A stretch of 64,000 bases of DNA from Catonia carolina (taxonomy: Eukaryota; Arthropoda; Insecta; Hemiptera; Achilidae), in NCBI GenBank assembly GCA_035578175.1, contig JAQMRL010000001.1, positions 50,863,553 to 50,927,552 of the forward strand, in the 5' to 3' direction. The position numbers were made by a program, and so were the translations under genes. How positions within the stretch are numbered: position 1 is the stretch's first letter; each line of letters starts with the position of its first letter. Positions 23,001-35,000 of this stretch are shown here, piece by piece. The notes under the pieces are model-generated. The model saw only the letters and a list, made by a program, of their open reading frames with translations, was not told where the DNA came from and did not search any database.

Positions 23001-26000
23001 CATCCCTATGCCGTTGACCGCTTTACAGCTCTTCCGCCTTGGGAGCCCGTTTCCAAACTCCAGGGCAAAGGGGTGCCCTTACTATTATTAGCTCATCCGC
23101 CCTAGACCGTTGGCCTCTAATAGTTGATTGTTTCTTCCGACAATCCTTCGGTTGGGTATAGACCCTGTATAAATTCGTCATATCTGACTACCCTCACTTG
23201 GTTTAGCCTGTAGGTCAATACAGTTTACCGGGGTGTGGCGCTTGGAGCCAACAAGTGAGAGTTGGTTGTCTCGTGAGGACCAGTTCCAAAGAACCTCCGC
23301 CAGTCATATGACTCTTGGAGTGACCGTTCTCAGAAAAAGGTACTACCTCTCCGACACAACCCTACACCCCGTAACAAATATAGCAATGCAAAACAGGTTG
23401 CCACTTATATAAAAGGTTTAGTTCTTAAAAGAACTGTTTATTTCAATGATACGTTACAGTAACAATTATAGCAGTAGCAAACAACGAAAATGCAACTGCA
23501 CAGTAAGACTGTTGTCCGAAGACTGACTGGAACAATGCGATTGTGTAGGCGTGGTGACAATTGGGGGTTGTCATACATACAATAATAGGCATAACGGTAC
23601 TTTCACATGATGTGTTATTACCCTTTACGTAGTGACATCAAAATTGAAAAATATTGTAAAATGTCTTTAAATACTTTTGTGCTATAGTACTCAAGCTAAT
23701 TAAAGTCTCAAGGACTTAATGTTTTCTGGGTCGAGAAATCGATTAAAAAAAGTCCGATTTTTGAGCCCCATAGTGGTCGCACCCCGGATATTTAGTTTTC
23801 CTGGAGGTTTCAGGAGGCGAGGAACAAAAAAGATTCTTATAATTTTTTCGCTACGAGGCCTCCTTATAGGTTAGAATTTCCGGACAAACACCGCTCCAGC
23901 GGCGCACGCGCCGCTGGCTAACGACTAAGTTTTAAACCACTTTCATAGATTGAATTAAAAACATAAAAAATATTTCCCGCCTTACAAAACGAAGAATACG
24001 CTGCCCAGCGGAGAAAATTGTATACAATGCATGATAAAAATTTATCCGGTCGGTCTGAACACAGCGGTTTTCGCATATTTTTTGATTCTCTTTAATTTAG
24101 AAAAGTGCTACAGAAACCATCAGCAAAATATCCGTGTGCAAAATGTGTTAAATTCCGAAATTTAATATTGGTAACCTCAAAATTACAATTTTTTAAACTT
24201 TTCACTCCAAAAATTCAAATCAATTTATAAAATCAGGGTTACTTTTTACCGTATTTTAGACAACAAAATCGCCAAGAACTACTTAATATAAGAAAATAAA
24301 AAAGTGTCTACATATTAAAGGCGATTTATCATGAATTTTTAAAAAACAATTTTGAAAATCCCAAAATTCGTTGTATTTATCCCGGAAAACGGTTGAATAT
24401 TTCAAAAATCCGTGAACTGGTTCTTACGTTTTGACTCATTTCCGATAAAAAAGGTTACGGTTACTTTTTCGCTGGGAGGCTTCTATAATGCGGCCAAAGA
24501 AGTCGCCTTCTCCACCGCCACTCTACATAAAAAATTACGACGTTCAATTTGGGCTAATCGTACAACTAATGCAGCACTAACAAAAATATATAATAAAAAT
24601 TCCACCAAAATTCCCAATTATCAGAAAATTAGTTTATTTAAATTTATGGAATGACGAGTACCTGTGAAATTTTCTGCTAAACAAAAACCTATGTAATTTT
24701 AGCAGCTGAAAACGTTGCTTTAAAAAGATTTTGCATAAATATATTTTTAAATTTCTGTTATTTTTCCCCTCCTCCAAACAACACCAAATAATTAAAAAGT
24801 TTGTGGTTTCACATTTTGCCTGGGGGTTTTAGCACCTGATAGATACAGTACAATTACCAGTTTAGCCGTGCAAAGCGCCCAGATGGCTGTGAATTTTTCG
24901 TTTTTTCAATTTGAAAATTTCCCCTTCTCCAGGACGTGGAAGCCTTAGAAAAGGATTAAAAAGTTTTTAAACATATCCGCCCAGCCTAACTCAACGAGAC
25001 GAAGAAAACAGGTTGCAGTGACCTTTGCGCTCCGACGCATGGTTAAAAAGTTCATAAAACTACCCTAACGCCCTGCTTCCCCAAATTGGGTTATATAAAA
25101 ATTGGCAATTTTCTGGCCGGTTTCAGCACAAGATGAAGAAAAAAGGTCCTAACGTCAAACACTCTCCGAGGCATCATTATAGGTTAGAATTTATGTCAGT
25201 CAGTCAGTCAGTGTTTTTCCAGTTGTATATAATAAGGGATATATTGAAATGTCTTATCAAACATCCTAGTAGGTATTTTTAACAGCTGATAATATATATA
25301 TTGATAATCAAAATATATATTATTTTCTTTAAGCCACCAGTACGAGGTCAGGCGTTTTAATAGAAAATATCAGGCAAGACTTGAAAGCCATGAAAACGAA
25401 TTAGCCATAAATCTTCTAAATAATGCAGAAGAAGTTAGGCGCCTGAAACGTTACCATGTTTTGGACTTGTCTGAAAGAGTTTAAACGTTCAAAAATTATA
25501 TTGAAAAGTATTCCATATTGTAAAATGTAAACATCTTTGTACATAGTCATTTTCTCTTTTAACATATAAATAATTGATATAATGAGAGGTACTCAGGGTA
25601 ATGAGGCCTCAACTTGTGATTGTAAATTCAAAAGATTTGTTTATAGTTTATTTTTTTAAAAACTGATTGCAAATAATGTAATTTAAAAAAAAAAAACCAC
25701 CAGTAATACAGTAAACACTTACCAATTGTACTTACACGTTAAGTGTTTACTGTTTACTGTATTACTGGTGGTTTAAAGAAAATAATATATATTTTGATAT
25801 TGAAATGTATATTTCTAAACCACCAGAATACGGTAACAGTAAACATTTACGAATGTTTATAGCGCTTTTGTGTAACTTGTACACATCTTCAGTAATTTAC
25901 CTTAAAATTTACACCCACTTAACATTGAAAACTCCTATGATGACAGAAAAGGAATAGTTTCAAGTGTAAATAACACGGCTGTTGATAATACCTGCATAGG

Positions 26001-29000
26001 ATGTTTGATAAAATAATTTATAGATATGTATTTTTTATAGCATTACCTATACACAAGCTTGTTTAATCATGTAGTGAAGAGATTTTCTTCTTTTTCCTTC
26101 AATGATAGGTCTTGAATTAGTAGCCTCTCCATGAACTACTTTGCAACTGCACTTTGCATTTCACTTTGCCTCTGTAAATCCAAAAATAATTTGTGGAATG
26201 CAAACTTTATGGTAGAATGCAACGTGTAGATTGCAGAGCTGCTGAGTAACTTTGTGGAATGGGCCTCGTGGAGTATATGAGTTCCTTTTTACCAATGCTG
26301 TTGATTGTGTGAATGTCAGCGGATAACAGATACAGAGTGTGGATACATTGTATGATAACAGACAAGGAAAGCAAAGGAAAACTTTGAAATATGATAAAAC
26401 ATGGCAACAAGATGAAAAAGTTCAATAGTAGCAGTAAAGCAGTAAGAACCCTGCCTTTGAAGCCAGTGAAGCACGTCTAAATACTACTCGAACCATTGAA
26501 CTAGTCTAATCATCGTGCAGTTTTTAAAGTTGTGCCATCTGTTTTACTGCTGCAAGTAAAAAGCAGGATGTGGAGCCACCTACCATATGACATTACTGAG
26601 TGTTTTAAAGCAGGTAAAACCTGATTGTGAGAGGCAGTAAAAAAACTCTGTGTAGAGCCGTAGTCTAATTATACCTATTTATTCACACTGAATCTTTGTT
26701 AATGAATAAAAAGACCGTTGTTTCACCTTATTTTGTTTGACCTTTGTTTCAGTACAATAAAAAATTATTTGTATAAAGGACATTAATGCAACTTTTATAA
26801 ATTTAATTCTTACCAACTTATTTTTCTACATTACTTTTTTTACATTACAGGCTGAAGTACAGGTTGTTGTTGCAATTTGTGCTTGGATGGGTGCAGGAAT
26901 CTATCAGAACCAGTTACGGCTTACTCTTCTGAGCCAGCAGCAGTTGAACAGCAGACTGCTTGAATTTATCAATTTATACTTTTGTGATGTCAACATCAGT
27001 GATATTAAAGTAATATCTGATATAATGGTATGTTAAATTAATCTCTATGCTTTTGAATTGTCTTTTTGCTTTCTTAGTCAGTTTTCTGAACTCAAGGTTT
27101 AAAGCATTGCCCGTGTTTTGTAAGAACTGTAACTTTTTGCTGAAAAAGTATAGAAGGGTCATGATAACCTGAGATTTAACAATACCACACCCTTAATAAT
27201 CATACAACCAGCCAACCTGATTGCGAAATAACTCCTCTTAAAAAAAATTACTTAAAAAATACTATGCTCAATGTTGTGTATGCTTGATGATGAGTTACTT
27301 TTTTAATTGTGATAAAATCGTAGAAATTCATCCTTCAATCATTTCATCCTTCATCGTCTGCATTAGCAGTAATTGCAGGACAGTTGGACGTTAAATAAGA
27401 AAAAAAGTAGAAGATATGGCATTCCTCCAGTCATCAAGTCTATATTTATGTCTATTATTTTATCAAACATCCTATGGAGGATTTTAAACCGCCGTATTAT
27501 TTAAAATTGAAATATATATATATATATATTTCTAACCACCAGAATACTTATCTACCATGGTAGGAGTAGAAGTTTTAAATTTTGATGTAAAAATTTTTAA
27601 TTTTTTCTGAGGATGTGTACAAGATACACGAAAGCGCTATAAACATTGGTATGTGTTTTATGTTACTGTATACTGGTGGTTAGAAATATATATTTCAATT
27701 TATGTCTATATGTGACTGAAGATGCAATATCTTCTGTAGGTTATTAAATAAAAAATAAATTTAAAGTTTCACGTGATATTTTGTGTCCTCTGATGATGGT
27801 AGACCCATGAAACACATGTAAGTAGATAGTAAGAATCAAAGCAGCTGAAAAGGTAAGTGAAATTTATATAATATAAATTAGGATTTTCTGCAATTCATTG
27901 CATTTTACGTTTTAACTTTTTTATCACTTCTGGTGCATATAATTATTTGATTGTAAATAAATATGAAAGCTTTCTTTATAAGTGAATGGCTTGTGAGAAA
28001 GAGTCTTCAGATAATTTTTCCATCAAATAATTTAAGCTAGAGTATTCTATTTAATAGACAAATTCAAAATTAACAAATTCTATTGTAATGGTATCTTCTA
28101 CGCCTATATGACTGTCATAATATGGGTTCTCGTAAAGAAATTGTAATCTTTACTGGCAGGCAGTCTAAAAATTTTATCTATAGAATAAACAATATAAAAA
28201 ATATTATAAATTATAATTATTATAATACATTATTATATTATTATTAATTACAAGTATAAATTATTATAAAATTATTTATTTATAAATATACATCGTAGGT
28301 ATAAAATTGTTTCTGTGGTAAGTGACTTATGATACCAATAAAAAGAAATTCTTGTGAGAAAAGTTTGTACCTACAGGGTGATTATATATGAAATAGACAG
28401 TTTTGATAGCTTATAGAAAATTTAATTTAAAAAGTTAAGGTAATTACTTACATGATTATATAGAAGAATTGATTAAGTTTTTATTGAAAATATTTACAGA
28501 TGTTCAATGTGTGCACCATTTGTAACAAACAGATATCAACCCGGTAGTCGAATTCTTCCCACACATGATTAAGCATATGACGGTCAACTGTAGCAAAAGC
28601 ATTTGCAATACGTTATTTTAGATCTTCGATATCTACAGGAAGCGGTGATACAAAAACTTTGTCTTTTACATAACCCCATAAGAAAAAGTCGCAGGGCATT
28701 AAGTCTGGACTACGAGGTGGCCAACGGCGTAAACACAATGTTTTTCTTACTTGCACGGCTGATCTATCATCTAGGAAGACGTTCATCAAGATAATTTCTG
28801 ACCTGTAAGTGCCAGTGAGATGGAGCTCCATCTTGTACAAAAATGAAGTTATCACTATCTTCCTGGAGTTGAGGCATCAACCATTCGTTTAACATGTCCA
28901 GATAAATTACTCCGGTTTCTGACACTTCGTGAAAGAAGAACAGCTCGTAAACCTTTTCATGAGATAATGCGCAAAAGATGTTTACTTTAGGGGAATCGTG

Positions 29001-32000
29001 TGTATGCTGTAAAATGTTTATACCAATCATAGATTGATTGCCTTGGTGGTGGTGGTTTACCGTATCTTGTTCTGAAATGACGTTGCACAACCGTAACTGA
29101 GTTTGTTTGGCTAAATCAAAAACACAATAAGCTTTCTCCACTTGAGTAGCGGCCATTTTGCTAGACTAGTCGTTGTTACAGCAGCCAACAACAAAATGCT
29201 AGCAACAGTTGTACCAACACAAACTTTAAAAAATTCCTTACGAACCTATAACATTTACTATATTCAAATACACCAGTTTGATGTTTAAGAAGCTGTCAAA
29301 AGTGTTTATTTCATTTATAATCACCTGTATATTGATTATTTTTGTAAATGCATAAATATGGTTTCAAAGCTGTCTTTTCAGATTTGTAATTAAACATTTA
29401 TGTAACGCTGAAATCAGAAATTGTCATTTGAGGTAACTAATTTGCTTTTGTTAAAATCTGTTGGTTTTATTAGTGGTAATTTTTTAAATTGTCATCTATA
29501 ATTTTGTTTAGTCCATCCATCTGTCACACCAGATATCAGAAACTACAAGAGGTAGCAACAAATGGTTTTTGGATTCGTAATCTACACAAAAAGTTAGTGG
29601 GCTTGATTGGGTTTGAAGTTCCTGTTTTGAAAAGAGGTAGAACCAGCTAGAACCAGAAGTCAAGAAAACAAATTCGAATTTTGGAAACAAAATTAGTGTC
29701 ATTCGATTCCTCTTAAAGAGTAGATTCAGAAATCTCTAAAGATTTTTGCCATAAGTCAAAGATAGGTAAGCCTTTTTAAAAATTGCCACCAGCCATGAGA
29801 CGGGTCGTATCATGAAGGGGATTTTATTATGATAAGTTTACTTGTTTTTTTTTTTGTAGATATATGCAAAACAAATGTTGGAAGCTGACGGTGTTTCATT
29901 CTATTTAATAGATACAAATACTGCAGATACAGAAGCTGATTGTTACGTTCCACCGGACGATCCAAACCAAACATTTAAGAAAAAAAATAGACTTAGGTAA
30001 GTTGTAAAGTATTTTAGGTTTTAAAGCTATTTCTTTCAAATTTTTTATTTTAGGTTGTACCAACGGACTGATCATTAGTGAAAATAAAAGGTTAAGAAAT
30101 AGAAGGCTGTCTCATTTTGGCAGTAACTTGGATCTCTTTCGACTCTTTTGCTTTGACTTTGTTACAAATCTTTCGTTTGCAATTAACTTGGGCTCTTAGA
30201 GACCCTTCCCAGTAAGAGACGAAGGAGACTTTATTATTATTTCTTCTGGTAGCCATTACTACTTTTAATATGTTTACAAAAGGAATCAAGGACCATGTCT
30301 CCACCCTATAGTGACCCATAAATCTCACACTATATTTATTCGTAATAGTAGGTAAGAGCATACAGAAACAGTTAAGTTTTAAGAGTATTACTAGATAGAT
30401 ATTGATATAGTCTTGAGATTTCTAAATCAATCAAGTCTGTAGTAAAATATCATCTGGGGTATTTGCATTAAAACGAATTGCCAGATTAAATGACAAAAAA
30501 ATTACTAATGGCAACTTATCATGGTCTAATTCTGTGTCATTTCTGTTATGGTATTTTTAGAGTGGGCTAATTCTAGTGTAAATAATATGGATACGGTTTC
30601 TAAAATATAAAAGAAAGCTATTAGGTGTATGGTGTCAGTTAACCACCTCACCTCATGCAAACTATTTAAGAGGTTAAATTGCTTATATTACCCTTGCTTT
30701 ACATTTTTGAGGTGATAATGTTGTAAGTTAGACAAACTTCCTTTATGCAAAATTTGAATGTCCATCATCATAACACATATAATAAACATAAATTATTATG
30801 CGTACCATTTTGCTAACGTTTTGGGTAAATTATAAAAAGTAACACACTTTGTTGAAGTAAGCTTATTGTAGTTGGTTAATGTGTACCTAATTAAAGTTTT
30901 ATACATATGTAGGTAATGTGTATTAAGTAAAGTTATAAGTTCTTGTCATGTCCTGTACTTTTTTTGGAAACCTCCTGGACGCAATTAACAAAAATAAATA
31001 CAAGCTTATAAATAAATACTTGAAATGATTATTGGAACCAAAGTTTGTTCCAATAATGAAGAATTTATTAAAGGGAAGGGTTGTTGCCAGGGGTTAGTGT
31101 ACCAAAATATGTAATTATTATTATTATTATTATTATTACATGTTTGAATCGTTAGCCAACCAAAGTTGGAATAGATCATTTTGAATAACAAATACATGAA
31201 ATACAAAAGACCAAATACAAATATAATAAATATAAAATAAATACAAATTTGAGTTACTTCTCTATCAAATAGAGGATTTCTGCAACTACTGATGATAAAG
31301 AACCCTTAGTTAGTGAGCTGGTATTGTATATAAATGTATACTAAAAGTTTATAAATATCATTATAGCTCATAAAAAGTTCTGTTCCATTTCATGATTAAA
31401 ATAGTTCTAGATTCTTAAATACCTTACTTACCCTACCAAAATAATATAATTTATTGTTGTTTCGGTCATCAGCCAAAAGGCTGGTTTGAACCTGTAGAGG
31501 TTTTACTAAGTACATCAAGGATTGAGGTGGTTTACCGTGCCTTCCTCACTGATTGGGAAAGTACGCTTATCAGCATGCTGGGCCCTCTGAAAAGCATGTA
31601 ATTTTCCACCCTGCAAATGACAAGTTCACTTCATTCACCACAGGGTCTGGCTGTATAATGAAATGCATTACTTTCAGAGGAGATAACTCTGATTAGTGTC
31701 TTTTACACTTCTACCTCTTCTGTTCTTAAATGATTCAGTCATTTAACTGGCTGACCATGTCATAAGAAACAGAACTATTTATTTTAGCCCGGCAATGAAC
31801 AGATTGAGTGTAAATAATTTGACACGACACCTGTCTGTTATGGGCAGTAATATAACTTAAAGTTACATGATGAATATTACAGACATGATTTAAATTCTGT
31901 TAAATGTTTCAGATTTAATAAATTGCGTAGTGTACCTGCTTTTGTTGCTCGTACAGGACAGGCACTTAACTTAAGAGATGTAATTGAAGACAGTCGCTTT

Positions 32001-35000
32001 AAAGATACAGATAAGAATTCAAGTGAAATCACAAGGACTGCATTATGTGCACCAATTATGGACAAATCTGTTGTTGTTGGTATTATATATTTTTGTTTAT
32101 TGAATTACCATACATCTATGTTGTAATATTTATTCTGGTTTCTTTCGAGATCTGGTTATTAATAAATGATCAAACTTCCTTTTAAACTCATAACAAGTAC
32201 TTATTAACAAATTAATCATTTAAAATAAATTATTATGATTGTAATTTTGGCATATTACAATGAAACTACTTGGACTAAATTAATTAAAAATGTTAAAACT
32301 AAACTGAACTAAAAAGAAAATATGGGATTCTCAATTAAATAACCAGTCAACTCAACCTAGCTGTTGTTTTCTAACTGTTGCAAACTGGTTCACCCAGCTA
32401 GAGCTATCACGCTAGTTTTACATTTTAATTTACTACTAAAACTACCAGACAAATGAGCACATTAAGACACAAAATACACATTAATTGCAATTGAGTTCTA
32501 CCTATTCTACCTTATTCTTGGAAGACAACTAACTAGGTACCGTGGAGAGGACAATAAATCACTCTGATACAATTCACGCAAGACACCATTGACAAAATCC
32601 TCATTGTCTGTTCAGCTGTAACAATATTGTTCCACAGTGACAGTTATTATTACCGTGCTGCAAAGTGCACATCTGTTTGCAAATTCATTTCTTTTCATTT
32701 AATCTCTGTGTCCTACTTAATACATTGGGTTTTGAAGGGACTTCAGAACTGTACCAAAATATTTGAGTTACTTCTCTATTTAATACAGGATCTCGGCAAC
32801 TACTGATGATCCTTAGTTAATGAGCTGGTATTTATGTATATTAAAAGTTTATGAATGGCATTGTAGTTCATAAAAGTTCTGTTCCATATTTGTTTTTTTT
32901 AAACCAGACCAAAATTTAAAAAAAAAACTGATGTGCATGCAAATTATGCTCATCAGTCATTTTATCTGAATATAATATTTGTGTACACTAACAATCCATT
33001 TATTTGAATTCAATATATATGGATTACTAAATTTCCAGATTGATTACAGTGAATAGAAAAAAGTTACCTTCTGTGAAACAAAGAAAACAAATAAATTTAC
33101 TGAAATTTATCTATTAAATGAGTACTATGATTCCCTACTACTGGATTTTTAAAAATGAATGTGATTGTTAAAATGCTGCGTAGTTTCAGATGAAATGCAT
33201 ATGATACAAATGAATAGTTATCTTGTACCGCTGCTAGTATGCATGAGTAAGGAATGTATGGAATGCATACGTAATGTGCAAGGGGTGGCCAGGGGGTTAC
33301 TATAATTGAAGGGGTCGGGAGAGACAGTGCTAACCCACATCAACATAAATTTACGCAAAGTCATTTTAAAAGTTTACTGAAATCTACAAAACAAGTTTTT
33401 GAACTTTTGTTAAACGTTTGTTGTTTTCTGTTAATCTAGGTTCTTAAGATCATAAATATAGCATTCTGTTGAAAACGTCCCGTACATTTTATTTTTACAG
33501 AATATTTAAGAAAAATCATGCTAAAAATTTTGTGGGTTAGCACTTTCTTCCGCTGACCCCATCAATTGTCATACTACTATAAAAAAAATATTGTGCTTGG
33601 AGAATAGGAGTTGTCTATAAAATGCTATTAAGAACAATGAACTCTTTATTCCCATACATGATACATGATTGATGGTCAGACAATAAACAAACTGTACTCT
33701 AAAGGTGAGACAGGTTGTGACAGTGTTACTCCAGGGGATGGAGAAGGGCAGGTTTTTGTACCATAGGACATGGCAACATTTGTACTGGCAGAGTGGCTGA
33801 TTACACAATCTTTTCATAATGAATAGTATTATTACTCATAGTCACTATAGAAATCTCACATTCTGTAATGGGAATTACTTGCCCTTCCTCTTTACCCCAA
33901 AGAGGCGTCATACTTATCAGCTGTACTACACATGCAACTTGACAGACCCACGATGTCAGATTTAAACAGGTGATGAAGTAACCTGTCTCTGATTTGAAAC
34001 TACAAATAAAGCCAGTTTATTTTCATACCTACTTTGTTTCTGTGTGTGTGTATTGGTTTTCAGGTGTAATTCTGTTGACAAATAAGAAGGAAAATGGTTA
34101 CTTTACTGCAATGGATGAGGCAACATTCAAAATATTTTCTAATTATTGCTCCCTGTCATGGCATCATTATCGAGTCAAAAAAGAATTAAGTGATAAAGTA
34201 AATTTCTTGTTTATTTAAATTTTATATACAAAAATCACAATGAAGGCGAAAAGTATTAACTATATTTGTGGTGGTGGTGGGGGGTACTGTGTACAATAAC
34301 AAAGTCGCATCAACTGCTTTAATTATTTGCGACTTTTGTGTGTTATGGTACTGAATTTTTGGTTTTTATAATGTAATAATTCCAGACCGTAGCCGGGAAT
34401 TAAATCTGGACCTTTCATTTCGTAGTGGATGGCACAGTCTAGCGCTCTATCCACTGGGTCATGGAGGTGACCAAAATGAAATATTGTTCTTGTGTTGGAT
34501 GGAAAATCATATATCTGAAAATAAGAAAAGAAACTTAAAAATTATTTTTTGTAATGATATAAGCAATCTCATTAATGAATACAAAAGTAATTGCCGAGTT
34601 CATCTGATTTGTAATTTATGTTAGTAATTTGTAAGTTGGTTTATTACTGGGCAAACAAAAGATTGTGAAATTCTCTTTTTTGTATAATTTAAATCAAAAT
34701 TTTACTTACATATATTAGATTTAAATATGAAGACTGTGTTTTAGTCGAGGGAAATTAGTGAAAAGATACAACTATTTTATGGAGTACAGATATTAAGATG
34801 TAGATTTTTATGATAATTTCCTGAATGTATGTAGAAAAATGTAATGTTGTTGTTATAGGTACAAATTTAAACCCCATGCAGAAGGCATAAAATAAATTTT
34901 TTGTATAGGCTTTTATAAGAAATGCAAATTCATCATTAAAATTTCTTAGAAATCTCTTATAAGGGGTTTCTGGAGTCGGAACATGCAAATTTAACCATAA

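Larger units (their letters stand above)
19917..23480. repeat. Imperfect tandem unit of the Helitron, split by the LINE
   Basis: TAGTTCTTAAAAGAA followed by TGTTTAT and TAACAA-TAT words occurs at about 19917-19972 and again at about 23417-23475. With the LINE removed these become two neighbouring repeat units of roughly 100 bp inside the Helitron. Confidence 0.6.
18926..25239 (-). mobile_element. Helitron, degenerate, with nested LINE
   Basis: Read on the minus strand, the element starts TCCCTTATTATATACAACTG at 25239 and ends GGGTCCCGCTAG at 18926. It has the 5'-TC and 3'-CTAG of Helitrons, and a stem CGTGC/GCACG just before the end. The host base pair is A on the 5' side and T on the 3' side, the expected A/T target. 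Near the 3' end is a helicase C-terminal fragment (19061..19339). An autonomous Rep/helicase is not present. The element is broken by a 3.4-kb LINE at 19971-23371; without it the Helitron is about 2.9 kb. It fills most of PDE10-like intron 4. Confidence 0.82.

Noticed and set aside
24412..24654. 80-aa plus-strand ORF in the Helitron
   Set aside because: No similarity recognised, wrong strand for the Helitron protein, and a composition expected by chance.
25343..25490. Processed pseudogene or nested terminal exon of a host gene
   Set aside because: The RRLKRYHVLDL ending fits Jockey-type polymerases, and the poly(A) with a 9-bp duplication fits a LINE insertion; a host exon is not needed.
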